In this document: positions 1 through 11,577 of the stretch, piece after piece
Layout: every line of letters begins with the position of its first letter
How positions within the stretch are numbered: position 1 is the stretch's first letter
Translations under genes and position numbers: made by a program
The notes under the pieces: generated by a model
Told to the model about the DNA's origin: nothing
What the model saw: only the letters and a program-made list of their open reading frames with translations
Databases searched by the model: none
NCBI RefSeq assembly: GCF_001552535.1
Contig: NZ_BCRJ01000034.1
Span: 1 to 64,000 of the forward strand
From: Nocardioides jensenii JCM 1364 = NBRC 14755
GTDB lineage: Bacteria; Actinomycetota; Actinomycetes; Propionibacteriales; Nocardioidaceae
DNA length: 64,000 nt
Direction: 5' to 3'

Positions 1-270
1 CGCCGGCACCGGCTCGGGCAGCCAGTCGCCGACGTACTGCTCCCGCCGGACGCGCGCCGACTTCAGCACGTCGAGGCAGATCCTGCTTGCGACCCGGGTC
101 AGCCAACCCTGTGGGTTGCCGACCGCCTCGCGCTCCTCCTCGGTCAGGCGGTACCAGCGCAGGTAGGTCTCCTGCACGGCGTCCTCGGCCTCCTCGAGGG
201 TGCCGAGGAGCCGGTAGGCGAGGGCGATCAGTCGGCGTCGCTCCGCCATCACCGCGTCAAGCTCGTCCAT
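1..270 (-). CDS. ECF41-type RNA polymerase sigma factor (N-terminal part, runs off the left edge)
   Basis: Reading leftward from an ATG at 270, preceded by a good AGGAG ribosome site, the frame stays open to the window edge (90 codons seen). The peptide begins MDELDAVMAERRRLIALAYR and continues with the sigma-2 signature region 'LLGTLEEAEDAVQETYLRWY' and 'WLTRVASRICLDVLKSAR', typical of SigJ/ECF41 factors. It would direct RNA polymerase to a small regulon; ECF41 proteins carry a C-terminal SnoaL-like extension that acts as a built-in regulator, but that part lies outside the window. The divergent neighbour is a carboxymuconolactone decarboxylase-like gene, the family most often linked to ECF41, which supports the subgroup assignment. 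Confidence 0.85.
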   Translation of the reverse strand, partial: MDELDAVMAERRRLIALAYRLLGTLEEAEDAVQETYLRWYRLTEEEREAVGNPQGWLTRVASRICLDVLKSARVRREQYVGDWLPEPVPA

Positions 271-315
271 CGGGGCTCCTTCGCTGCTCACACCATGGTG
301 ACGAGGCACACTGCT

Positions 316-343
316 CGAGTGTGAGGTCACGACCTCACACTCG
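316..343. promoter_or_regulatory. Perfect 13-bp inverted repeat between the sigma factor and its target gene
   Basis: CGAGTGTGAGGTC, two bases, then GACCTCACACTCG: both arms match at all 13 positions. It lies 45 bp from the sigma gene start and 66 bp from the decarboxylase start, in a divergent region, so an operator for a dimeric regulator is more likely than a terminator. It overlaps the proposed ECF41 -35 element. Which protein binds it is unknown. Confidence 0.55.
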
Positions 344-359
344 TGTGTGCTGTGTCGTC
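333..359 (+). promoter_or_regulatory. Candidate ECF41-dependent promoter
   Basis: CCTCACA at 333-339 followed after 16 bp by CGTC at 356-359 resembles the published ECF41 promoter pattern (TGTCACA, about 16 bp, CGTC); five of seven -35 bases match and the -10 is exact. It sits about 50 bp upstream of the decarboxylase start, as expected if the adjacent sigma factor drives that gene. The short -10 motif is common by chance, so confidence is limited. Confidence 0.35.
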
Positions 360-409
360 ATCACAGGGAACGCCCGCGAACCGCGGGCCCATGAGTACAG
401 GAAGTCATC

Positions 410-862
410 ATGCTGCCGCACGTCAACATCACCAAGCTCTTCCCGGCTGCCTACGAGGCCCAGGTCGCCGCAGACAAGGCCGCCGAGGAGGCCGCCGTGA
501 CCGCAGGCCTCGACCCGCTGCTCGTCGAGCTGGTCAAGGTGCGCGCCTCGCAGCTCAACGGTTGCGCCTTCTGCCTGCGCATGCACACGCGCGACGCGCT
601 CGAGAAGGGCGAGACCACCGACCGCCTCGCCCTCGTCGCGGCCTGGTGGGAGTCGCAGTACTTCACCCCGCAGGAGCAGGCCGCCCTCGCGCTCGCCGAA
701 CGAATCACCCGGATCGGCGACGAGCACACCGCCCCGGCCCCGCAGATCGACATCGAGGGTGCCCTGGATGAGAAGCAGATCTCAGCGGTCGCCCTGCTGA
801 CCATCGTCATCAACACCTGGAACCGGATGGCCATCGCGAGCCACTACCCGGTCGCACCCTGA
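410..862 (+). CDS. Carboxymuconolactone decarboxylase family protein (AhpD-like)
   Basis: A 150-residue protein of the CMD/AhpD fold. It shows the family redox motif with Glu40, Cys52-X2-Cys55 and His59 ('NGCAFCLRMH'), which in AhpD relays electrons to or from a thiol peroxidase; the exact substrate here is unknown. Length and motif spacing are normal for the single-domain group. The ATG at 410 is preceded by AGGAAG at about 399-404. The gene is divergent from an ECF41-type sigma factor, and CMD proteins are the classic partner of that sigma group, so it is probably its main target and part of a redox or detoxification response. The name does not imply a role in protocatechuate breakdown. Confidence 0.88.
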   Translation: MLPHVNITKLFPAAYEAQVAADKAAEEAAVTAGLDPLLVELVKVRASQLNGCAFCLRMHTRDALEKGETTDRLALVAAWWESQYFTPQEQAALALAERITRIGDEHTAPAPQIDIEGALDEKQISAVALLTIVINTWNRMAIASHYPVAP

Positions 863-922
863 GCGCGGTTCCGGAGGCAGGTCGGGAGGGCGGCGCAACG
901 TGCCCATCGGGCCTCGAGGGTC

Positions 923-4479
<3,557 letters not shown>

Positions 4480-4508
4480 CGCGAACCCCTTCACAGAAAG
4501 GCAGCATC

Positions 4509-4841
4509 GTGCAGAAAGTGACCCTGACCGCGCTCGCCCGGCACCAGCTCGAGATCGCCCGCAACGCGGCGAGTGGCCGCAGCGGACACACCGTGTTCGG
4601 TGGGCACGAGCACCTGATGCGACAGACGATGGTCGCGTTGCGCGCCGGCTCCAGCCTCCAGGAGCACGAGAGCCCGGGCGACGCGACCGTGCACGTGCTG
4701 CAGGGCCGCGTGAACCTCGTCGCCGGTGAGGTCAGGTGGAACGGACTGGCGGGCGACCTGCTCATCATCCCCGACGCGCGGCACTCGCTGGAGGCGGTCG
4801 AGGACTCCGTCGTACTCCTGACGGTGGCCAAGCAGATCTGA
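4509..4841 (+). CDS. Small single-domain cupin protein
   Basis: A 110-residue cupin. 'HESPGDATVHVLQGRVNLV' and 'GDLLIIPDARHSLEAVEDS' are the two cupin motifs with their usual metal-site His and Glu positions only partly kept, so a metal cannot be assumed. The GTG at 4509 is preceded by GAAAGG at 4496-4501 and gives the usual family start 'MQKVTLTALAR'. An ATG at 4476 overlaps the aconitase stop as ATGA and would add 11 unconserved residues. The gene follows aconitase on the same strand and meets the metal ATPase gene tail to tail with only five bases between stop codons. Function is unknown; proteins of this type are often annotated as LuxR or pyridoxamine-oxidase-associated cupins. Confidence 0.8.
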   Translation: MQKVTLTALARHQLEIARNAASGRSGHTVFGGHEHLMRQTMVALRAGSSLQEHESPGDATVHVLQGRVNLVAGEVRWNGLAGDLLIIPDARHSLEAVEDSVVLLTVAKQI

Positions 4842-4846
4842 CCAGC

Positions 4847-6772
4847 TCAGGCGTTCTGCAGCAGGCGACGCTCCACCGCTGCGACCGCATCCGGTGACGA
4901 GGGGGCGTGGCTCCGGCGGCGCAGCAGGCGCATCGCGTTGACGATGACGACGAGCACCGAGACCTCGTGCACGAGCATCCCGATCGCCATCGTGACGCCG
5001 CCGAGCAGTACGCCGAGCAGCAGCAGGACGACCGTGGTGACGGCGATGACGATGTTCTGCCGCATGGTGGCGACCGTACGTCGCGCCAGCGAGATCGCCT
5101 CGGGAAGCTTCAGCAGGTTGTCACCCATCAGGGCGATGTCTGCGGTCTCGATGGCGACCGCGGAGCCAGCAGCCCCCATCGCCACCCCGATGTCGGCGGT
5201 GGCCAGCGCCGGGGCGTCGTTCACTCCATCGCCGACCATCGCGACCGTGTGGCCCTCACGCTGGAGCTCGAGGACAGCGTCGAGCTTGTCCTCGGGGAGC
5301 AGGCCGGCACGGATCTCGTCGACCCCGGTGGCCTTGCCCACCGCTTCGGCGACGAGCCGGGCGTCACCGGTCAACATCACGACCTTGTCGACCCTGGCCG
5401 CGTGCAGCTCGGCCACCATCCGAGCCGCGTCACGGCGTACCTCGTCGGCGACGGCCACGACACCCACGACCAGGTCGTCGACCGCGACGATCATCGGGGT
5501 CTGACCAGCCGCGGCCATCGACCCTGCCGTGCGTACGGCGGCAGAGGTGTCGGCCATCTCGAACTGTTCGAGGAGCGCGAGGTTGCCGATCAGGACCCGC
5601 CGGCCGTCGGTGGTGGCCACGATTCCCTTGCCGGGCACGGGTTCTGTGGCCTCGGGCAGACCGTGCACCGTTGCCCCCTCCGCTGCTGCGGCGTCCAGGA
5701 TCGTCCGGGCGAGCGGGTGCTCGGAGCCGGCCTCGGCACGAGCAGCCCAGGTCAGCACCTGCGCCCGGTCCATGCCCGGATCCAGGACGACCACCTCAGT
5801 CAGCTGGGGGCGGCCCCTGGTCAGCGTGCCGGTCTTGTCGACCGCGACCACGTCGATCCGTGCGGAGGTCTCGAGGAACTCCCCACCCTTGATCAGGATG
5901 CCGTCCTTGGCGGCGCGACCGATGCCCGCGACGATCGAGACCGGGATCGAGATGACCAGTGCGCCGGGGCAGCCGATGACCAGCAGCGTCAGCCCGAGCA
6001 CCACGTCACCGGTGACCAGACCGGCCACCAGCGCCAGCGCCATGATCGCGGGGGTGTACCAGGCCGAGAAGCGGTCCATGAAGAGCTGGGTGGCGGCCTT
6101 GGCGTCCTGCGCCTCTTCGACGCGGTGGATGATGCGCGCCAACGTCGTGTCTGCGCCCACCCCGGTTGCCTTGACCTGCAAGAACCCACCCCGCGAGACG
6201 GTGCCGGCGAAGACCTCGTCACCGGCGCTCTTCTCGACCGGGAGGGACTCGCCGGTGATGGAAGCTTCGTCGAGCCCACCGGTGCCGTCGATCACGATGC
6301 CGTCGACCGGGACCTTGGCACCGTTCTTGACCAGGACGATCTCTCCGGTGGCGACCTGGGCCGCCGGCACCTCGACCTGGGCGCCGTCGTGCATGACCAC
6401 GGCGACGTCCGGTGCAACGGCGACCAGCTCGGCCAACGCCGAGCGTGTCCGGTTCAGGGTCGTCGTCTCGAGCGAGTGCCCGACGGCGAAGAGGAACGTG
6501 ACCGCCGCGGCCTCCCAGTGCTCGCCGATGATCACCGCACCGATGGCGGCGACACTGACCAGGAGGTCGATGCCGACGACCTTCGCGAGCAGCGCGCTGA
6601 CCCCCTTGGCCACGATCGGCGTACCGGCCACCACCGCGCCGGCGACCATCGCGATGTCTCCCGCGGCATCGGTGTCCATGAGGCGGTCCAAGAGGAAGGA
6701 GATCGCGATCAGGAGGCCGGCGACGGAGGGGACGGTCCACCTGCCCTCGGTGAGTGAGCGAAGCGTGCTCAT
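4847..6772 (-). CDS. Heavy-metal translocating P1B-type ATPase with a CPG transmembrane motif
   Basis: A 641-residue metal pump. It has the actuator 'TGES', the phosphorylation site Asp312 in 'DKTGTLT', the hinge 'MVGDGVNDAPAL' and an HP motif 'SEHPLA'. The transmembrane ion-site motif reads Cys268-Pro-Gly ('IGCPGALVIS') instead of the usual CPC, a less common variant whose metal preference is uncertain; Zn/Cd/Co-type export is the nearest analogy. It lacks the N-terminal HMA domain, and a free HMA protein is encoded 48 bp upstream on the same strand, so the chaperone domain has been split off. AAGGAC before the ATG at 6772 is an acceptable ribosome site. It is probably cotranscribed with the HMA gene under the FNR-like box at 7134. 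Confidence 0.95.
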   Translation of the reverse strand: MSTLRSLTEGRWTVPSVAGLLIAISFLLDRLMDTDAAGDIAMVAGAVVAGTPIVAKGVSALLAKVVGIDLLVSVAAIGAVIIGEHWEAAAVTFLFAVGHSLETTTLNRTRSALAELVAVAPDVAVVMHDGAQVEVPAAQVATGEIVLVKNGAKVPVDGIVIDGTGGLDEASITGESLPVEKSAGDEVFAGTVSRGGFLQVKATGVGADTTLARIIHRVEEAQDAKAATQLFMDRFSAWYTPAIMALALVAGLVTGDVVLGLTLLVIGCPGALVISIPVSIVAGIGRAAKDGILIKGGEFLETSARIDVVAVDKTGTLTRGRPQLTEVVVLDPGMDRAQVLTWAARAEAGSEHPLARTILDAAAAEGATVHGLPEATEPVPGKGIVATTDGRRVLIGNLALLEQFEMADTSAAVRTAGSMAAAGQTPMIVAVDDLVVGVVAVADEVRRDAARMVAELHAARVDKVVMLTGDARLVAEAVGKATGVDEIRAGLLPEDKLDAVLELQREGHTVAMVGDGVNDAPALATADIGVAMGAAGSAVAIETADIALMGDNLLKLPEAISLARRTVATMRQNIVIAVTTVVLLLLGVLLGGVTMAIGMLVHEVSVLVVIVNAMRLLRRRSHAPSSPDAVAAVERRLLQNA

Positions 6773-6820
6773 GAGTGTTCAGTCCTTGTCGATGTCGCGT
6801 CCGGAGTGGTGTTCAGAGCC

Positions 6821-7054
6821 TCAGAAGGCTGCCGGACTGGAGGTGTAGCCCGCCTTGGCGACGGCAGCGACGAGGTCGTCGACGCTGACCGACCCGTCGT
6901 GGTCGATCTCGATCCGCGCGGAGGCGAAGTGCACCTTGACTGCCTGGACGCCTGCCAGGTTGCCCACGCGCTTCTCGATCTTGGCGACGCAGGAGGGGCA
7001 GGAGAAGCCCTCGGCCCGCAGGATGGTGTGGGTGACAGTGTCGATGGTGTTCAT
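6821..7054 (-). CDS. Heavy-metal-associated (HMA) domain protein, free metallochaperone
   Basis: A 77-residue protein made of one ferredoxin-like HMA domain. The metal ligands are Cys19 and Cys22 in 'GFSCPSCVAKIE', the CXXC of CopZ/ZntA-type domains, here with a Pro-Ser between. The ATG at 7054 follows AGAAGGG; the frame extends ten codons further upstream without a ribosome site. It should deliver metal to, or sense it for, the P1B ATPase encoded next on the same strand, which has no HMA domain of its own. An FNR/Crp-type inverted repeat lies 80 bp upstream. Confidence 0.9.
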   Translation of the reverse strand: MNTIDTVTHTILRAEGFSCPSCVAKIEKRVGNLAGVQAVKVHFASARIEIDHDGSVSVDDLVAAVAKAGYTSSPAAF

Positions 7055-7133
7055 GGTCAAAGCCCTTCTCGGGTTGCGATCCACCCGCTGTGGGTGATGT
7101 CTTCGACGCTATGAGTTCGCGCTGCTCGGCGCC

Positions 7134-7147
7134 TTGACGCAGATCAA
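7134..7147. promoter_or_regulatory. FNR/Crp-type binding site upstream of the HMA-ATPase pair
   Basis: TTGACGCAGATCAA matches the FNR/DNR consensus TTGAT-N4-ATCAA at nine of ten fixed positions. It is 80 bp upstream of the HMA gene start, a usable activator position. The Crp/Fnr protein encoded at 923-1606 is the only candidate regulator in the window. Apart from this site and a GC-rich dyad near the MFS stop, 7055-7233 shows nothing. Confidence 0.5.
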
Positions 7148-7233
7148 GTCGCGGCCATCGCCGGGTCGACCGCGCTGGATCACCTGGAGACCCTGATGGG
7201 GGACTACCCCGTGCGTACCCGGCCCCGGGCCGT

Positions 7234-8532
7234 TCAGCCTGGGTCGGTCCTGGGACTGCTGACCAGCCCGGCGAGCACAGCCACTCCCAGGACCGCAGCG
7301 GCGACGGCGAGGGCGGTCGACGTGCTCCACAGCTCCGAGATCGCGCCGCCGGCGACGGCGCCCAGGGGTGTGCCGCCCCAGGCGATGAGACGGGCCGTCG
7401 TGTTCACCCGCGCCTGGAGGTGGTGTGGTGTCACCTGCTGCCGCGCGGTGATGCCGTTGAGCACCACGAGGGTGTTCGACGCGCTCCAGACCAGCAGCAC
7501 GCCGAGCATCATCGGGTACGCCGGCTCGGTGGCGAGCAGAGCCACCGGCGGTACGCCGACCGCCAGTCCCGCGACCGTGAGACGTCGGGTCGGCACCCAG
7601 GCGGCGAGTCGGGGGAGCAGCGCGGCTGCCAGGAACCCGCCCAGCGCCACGACGGTGAGCATCAGCCCGTAGGACTCACCAGCCGTCCGCCCGCCGTCGC
7701 CCTGCGCGGCCAGCACCACCAGCAGCGCGGTCACCGCGCCGCCGGCCAGCGAGTTGCCGATGCCGAGCAGGGTGAGGTCACGCACCAGCGGATGCCGCAG
7801 CACGAACCTGAGTCCCTCGACGATGTCCTGACGGATCGTCGACCCGGTGCCAGTCGCCTGCCCGGAGCCAGGTGTCGACCCGGAGTCACGCGGCGGGTCC
7901 ATCGACGCGACCACCCGCAACATCAGGCCCGCCGCAGCGAGGTAGGCGACCGCGTCCACGGACAGCGCCTGGGCAGGCCCGAGAACCCCGACCAGCAGCC
8001 CCGCCAGTGCCGGGGCGCCGATGCCGACCAGCGTGGTGCTGGTCCAGATCAGGCTGTTCGCCGCCACGACGCGATCGCGCCCCATGATCGCGGGCAGGGC
8101 GCCGAACGCGGCCGCGTCGAACCACACGAAGCAGCTGGCCAGCAGCAGGGCGACGACGAGCACGTGGCCCACCGTCAGAACGCCCAGGGCATGGGCCGCC
8201 GGCACGGTGAGCAGCCCGACCGCGCAGGTCACCTGGCTGGCCACCATCACCCGCCGCCGGGGGAGTCGGTCAGCCATCGCGCCGGCCAGCAGCCCCAGGA
8301 CGAGGTACGGCGCCACCTGGGCAGCCGCGACCATCGATGTCAGCAGCTCGGAGCCGGAGAGGTCCCACACCAGCAGTGATGTGGCCACCGCGGTCACCGC
8401 CGAGCCGGCGACCGCGACGATCCGGGCCGCCGCGAAGTGCAGCAGGTCGGGCTCGCGCCACAGCGGCGCCGCCGGACGCGCGGCAGCCCCGCCGTCGGGG
8501 ACCAGGCCGTCAGCGGCGCGCGCGTCGGTCAC
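7234..8532 (-). CDS. MFS transporter, EntS-like exporter group
   Basis: A 432-residue, roughly 12-helix major facilitator protein. 'GAMADRLPRRRVM' is the loop 2-3 signature and long hydrophobic stretches cover the rest. It belongs to the group annotated as enterobactin-exporter-like MFS proteins. The GTG at 8532 overlaps the stop of the binding-lipoprotein gene (GTGA), which shows translational coupling; the upstream extension of the frame is only a shadow of that gene. As the last gene of a Fur-boxed uptake operon it may export a siderophore or apo-carrier, but no biosynthetic genes are nearby, so the substrate is inferred only from context. Confidence 0.88.
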   Translation of the reverse strand: MTDARAADGLVPDGGAAARPAAPLWREPDLLHFAAARIVAVAGSAVTAVATSLLVWDLSGSELLTSMVAAAQVAPYLVLGLLAGAMADRLPRRRVMVASQVTCAVGLLTVPAAHALGVLTVGHVLVVALLLASCFVWFDAAAFGALPAIMGRDRVVAANSLIWTSTTLVGIGAPALAGLLVGVLGPAQALSVDAVAYLAAAGLMLRVVASMDPPRDSGSTPGSGQATGTGSTIRQDIVEGLRFVLRHPLVRDLTLLGIGNSLAGGAVTALLVVLAAQGDGGRTAGESYGLMLTVVALGGFLAAALLPRLAAWVPTRRLTVAGLAVGVPPVALLATEPAYPMMLGVLLVWSASNTLVVLNGITARQQVTPHHLQARVNTTARLIAWGGTPLGAVAGGAISELWSTSTALAVAAAVLGVAVLAGLVSSPRTDPG

Positions 8533-9530
8533 GGGTGCAGACCCCGGGCCACCACCTCGACGCCGTCCACGCCGGCAAGGGTCCCGGGCTGGACGAACGA
8601 GTTGTCGACGGCGACCAGCCTGTCGTCGCGCACGGCGTCGGTCTCGGGAAAGGTCCTGGCGAGGTAGTCCCTCGTCTCCTGCTCGTGCTCGGGGTTGTTG
8701 ACGCTGAAGACGAAGGCGTCCGGGTCCTCGGCGAGCACGACCTCGGCGTTGACCTCGGCGCTGAAGAAGTCGGCGAAGAGGCCCTCGTCGTCGGCGAACA
8801 CGTTCACCCCGCCGGCTCGGCTGAGGATGTCGGTCTCGACCGCGCCGCCGATGGCGTAGAGCGTCCCGGCCTCGACGTAGACCAGTGCGGTGCGGACCGG
8901 CTCCTGCTTCCCGACCCGGTCCGTCACCTTCTGCAGGCGAGCCCTGGCAGCCCTCTCCAGCTCGGTCGCCCTCTCCTGGGCGCCGAACACGTCGCCGAGG
9001 AAGACCAGGTCGGTGAAGACGTCGGCCACCGTGCCGTCGGAGCGGCGTTCCTCGCACCCCGCCGTCGCGGTGTACGCCGGGATCTCGAGCGCCGCCAGGT
9101 CGTCGTACCCGGCAAAGCCCATCTCGGTGTTGAACTCATACTCCGTGCCGCTGAGCACGAGGTCGGGCTCCTGCTTGATCAGCGTCTCCTTGTCCGGCGG
9201 CGTGGTCTTGCTGAGGGTCCGCACGGCGCCCACCTCGTCGGCCAGGTTCTCGCTCGTGCCGCCCATCTCGCTCTGTGCCTGGGCGACCACGCGGTCGCCG
9301 ACCCCGAGCTGGATCAGCAGCTCGGTGATGCTGGGGTGCATGCTCACCACGCGCTCGGGCGGGCTCGGCACGCTCACCTTGCGACCGCAGTCGGTGACGG
9401 ACACCGGGTAGCCGGCGCCGGCGTGCTTCGCCGCCGAGTCGCTGCGGGCCACGGTGCCGCAGCCGGTCAGGGTCAGGGCCGTCGCGAGTACGGCGAGGCC
9501 GGCGACGGTCGTGCGGGGTCGTGCGGTCAT
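8529..9530 (-). CDS. Iron-siderophore/cobalamin-type ABC transporter substrate-binding lipoprotein
   Basis: A 333-residue class III periplasmic-binding-type protein. A signal peptide ends in the lipobox LTGC with Cys24, so it is a membrane-anchored lipoprotein. 'PPERVVSMHPSITELLIQLG' is the typical FecB/BtuF N-lobe start and 'VFSVNNPEHE' lies in the second lobe. It should capture a chelated metal (siderophore, haem or cobalamin) and hand it to the FecCD-type permease encoded upstream. The gene lies 88 bp after the ATPase gene stop and overlaps the MFS gene by four bases. The substrate cannot be read from the sequence; the Fur-type box at 11484 favours iron or zinc chelates over cobalamin. Confidence 0.92.
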   Translation of the reverse strand: MTARPRTTVAGLAVLATALTLTGCGTVARSDSAAKHAGAGYPVSVTDCGRKVSVPSPPERVVSMHPSITELLIQLGVGDRVVAQAQSEMGGTSENLADEVGAVRTLSKTTPPDKETLIKQEPDLVLSGTEYEFNTEMGFAGYDDLAALEIPAYTATAGCEERRSDGTVADVFTDLVFLGDVFGAQERATELERAARARLQKVTDRVGKQEPVRTALVYVEAGTLYAIGGAVETDILSRAGGVNVFADDEGLFADFFSAEVNAEVVLAEDPDAFVFSVNNPEHEQETRDYLARTFPETDAVRDDRLVAVDNSFVQPGTLAGVDGVEVVARGLHP

Positions 9531-9618
9531 GGGTTCTCTCCTGTGGATGGGTCTGCTGATGGAATCAGGCGGTTCTCAGGCGGGGGTACGTCGTACGCCA
9601 CGGCCTGTGTGACGCGGG

Positions 9619-10410
9619 TCAGCCGCGTCGGCGCGGGCTGACGGTGATGAGTGGTCGAGCGGTGCGTGGATGGGTCAGCACGTCGCAGGTGACGGCGTAC
9701 ACCTCCTCGACGCGCTCGCTGGTGAGCACCGCCTCGGGGCTGCCCTGCGCGACCAGGCGGCCGTGCTGCAGCAGCGCGACCTGGTCGCAGTACGCCGCGG
9801 CGAGGGTCAGGTCGTGCAGCGCCACGAGGCAGCTGATGCCGAGGGAGCGGACCAGCTCGAGCAGCTCGAGCTGGTGGGAGACGTCGAGGTGGTTCGTGGG
9901 TTCGTCGAGCAGCAGCAGCTCGGGCTCCTGACACAGCGCCCGGGCGAGCAGCACCCGCTGGCGCTCGCCGCCGGAGAGCGTGGAGAAGTCCCGGTCGGCC
10001 AGCTCCTCGCCACGCACCCGCGCGAGGCAGTCGCGGGCCAGGTCGGTGTCGGTTCCGCGGGCACCGCGGCTCCGGCGGTGCGGGATGCGGCCGAGCTGCA
10101 CCACGTCGAGCACGCTGAGCTGCAGGTCGGTGGCGTGGTCCTGGGCGAGCACGGCGCAGCGGCGGGCCAGATCCCGCGGACGGGTGGTCGCCAGGTCGAG
10201 CCCGGCAGTGCGCACGTGGCCGCTGTGGTGGCGCATGGCGCCGTACGTCGTCCGCAGCAGCGTCGACTTGCCGCTTCCGTTCGGACCGAGCAGCCCGACC
10301 ATCTGCCCGGTCGGCACCTCGAGGGAGACCCGGTCGAGCAGCGCGCGCCCGTCGATGACGACGGACACGTCGCAGAGCTCCACGGCGAGCTCGGTGGCGA
10401 GCGCGCTCAT
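9619..10410 (-). CDS. ABC transporter ATP-binding protein, FecE/BtuD type
   Basis: A 263-residue ATPase with Walker A 'GPNGSGKST', the signature 'LSGGERQRVLLARAL', Walker B 'LLLLDEPTNHLD' and the H-loop 'VALHDLTLA'. It energises uptake by the FecCD permease. The ATG at 10410 overlaps the permease stop as ATGA, so the two are translationally coupled; the much longer open frame upstream is a shadow of the permease gene. Together with the permease and the binding lipoprotein it forms a complete importer. Confidence 0.95.
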   Translation of the reverse strand: MSALATELAVELCDVSVVIDGRALLDRVSLEVPTGQMVGLLGPNGSGKSTLLRTTYGAMRHHSGHVRTAGLDLATTRPRDLARRCAVLAQDHATDLQLSVLDVVQLGRIPHRRSRGARGTDTDLARDCLARVRGEELADRDFSTLSGGERQRVLLARALCQEPELLLLDEPTNHLDVSHQLELLELVRSLGISCLVALHDLTLAAAYCDQVALLQHGRLVAQGSPEAVLTSERVEEVYAVTCDVLTHPRTARPLITVSPRRRG

Positions 10411-11465
10411 GAGCCGACTCCGACCGGGCGACGGCGCAGGAGCCACAGGAAGAACGGGGTGCCGACCAGTGCGGTGACCACGCCGATCGGCAGCTCGCGC
10501 GGTGACGCGGCGGTGCGGGCAACGGTGTCGACGACGACCAGCAGGAGCGCCCCGACCAGGAGCGAGACCGGCAGCAGGCGGCGGTGCTCGGCTCCGACCA
10601 TCAGCCGGCAGACGTGGGGGACGACCATGCCGACGAAGCCGATCCCGCCCGCGACCGCGACGACGCTGCCGACCAGCAACGAGGTCACCAGGAGCGTCTC
10701 GACGCGGAACCGGGTGACGTCGACTCCGAGGGAGGTCGCAGTCTCGTCGCCGGTCATGATCGCGTTGAAGTGGTCGACCCGCCACCATGCGTAGCCGATG
10801 CCGATCCCCAGTCCGAGGGCCGGCAGGAGCAGCGTGCCCCAGGTGGCCGAGGCGACGCTCCCGAGCAGGAAGAAGAGCAGCCCGGGCAGCTTGCCGTGAT
10901 CGGCGGTCACCGTGATCCAGCTGGTCGCCGCGCTGAACAGGTAGGAGAGCGCGACGCCGGCGAGCACCAGTCGCAGCGGCTCGATGCGCCCGCCGCGCGA
11001 GGCCAGGGAGTAGACGAGCAGACCGGCCAGCACCGCACCGGCGAACGCGGAACCGGAGACCACCAGACCGGGCACGGTGGCGCCGAGCACCAGTCCGATC
11101 ACCGCACCCAGGGCGGCTCCCGACGACGCACCGAGGAGGTAGGGATCGGCCAGCGGGTTGCGGACGACGGCCTGGAGGACCACGCCGACCAACGCGAGCG
11201 TGGCACCGACCAGTGCGGCGAGCAGCACCCGCGGCGTCCGGAAGACCCACACGATCCGCTCGTCGATCAGCGACCACGTGGCCTCGTGCTCGCCGGGCAC
11301 GAGATGGGCCCAGAGCACGCGGGCCGTGGTGGTCGGGTTGACGGCGATCGGGCCGAGCCCGATGCAGACCACGGCACTGGCGATGAGGAGCAGGAAGAGG
11401 CCCGCGACCAGGACGGGCTGCGGTGGTCGGGGGAGCGGCGTACGGCGCAGTGAGGTGGTGGACAC
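10407..11465 (-). CDS. FecCD-family ABC transporter permease
   Basis: A 352-residue inner-membrane permease of the BtuC/FecCD family with about ten helices. Family marks are 'RTPRVLLAALVGATLALVG', 'NPLADPYLLGASSGAALGA' and 'GFVGMVVPHVCRLMVG'. It would move an iron chelate or similar ligand inward as a homodimer. The start is a GTG at 11465, first gene of the operon, 19 bp from a Fur-family palindrome. The ATPase gene overlaps its end by four bases. Confidence 0.95.
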   Translation of the reverse strand: MSTTSLRRTPLPRPPQPVLVAGLFLLLIASAVVCIGLGPIAVNPTTTARVLWAHLVPGEHEATWSLIDERIVWVFRTPRVLLAALVGATLALVGVVLQAVVRNPLADPYLLGASSGAALGAVIGLVLGATVPGLVVSGSAFAGAVLAGLLVYSLASRGGRIEPLRLVLAGVALSYLFSAATSWITVTADHGKLPGLLFFLLGSVASATWGTLLLPALGLGIGIGYAWWRVDHFNAIMTGDETATSLGVDVTRFRVETLLVTSLLVGSVVAVAGGIGFVGMVVPHVCRLMVGAEHRRLLPVSLLVGALLLVVVDTVARTAASPRELPIGVVTALVGTPFFLWLLRRRPVGVGS

Positions 11466-11483
11466 GAGAGCACCCTAAAACAA

Positions 11484-11498
11484 GAATGAGAATCATTC
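11484..11498. promoter_or_regulatory. Fur-family operator upstream of the metal uptake operon
   Basis: GAATGA-GAA-TCATTC is a perfect 6-3-6 inverted repeat in the A/T-rich style of Fur and Zur boxes. It is 19 bp upstream of the permease GTG, so binding would block the promoter when metal is plentiful. It does not resemble the actinobacterial DtxR/IdeR box. Fur (iron) and Zur (zinc) cannot be told apart from one site. Confidence 0.7.
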
Positions 11499-11577
11499 GC
11501 AAGTGGGGGTGCTGTGCCGGCCCGAGGGTCGACGGTGGCGCTGTGCCGTGAAGCGCGGGCACACCAGGGTCGGTGGT

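Noticed and set aside
316..343. Terminator for the sigma or decarboxylase gene
   Set aside because: The dyad lies upstream of both divergent starts, so nothing would be terminated there.
4907..6757. A 616-codon plus-strand frame opposite the metal ATPase
   Set aside because: His/Asp/Gly-rich shadow; the P-type ATPase motifs are on the minus strand.
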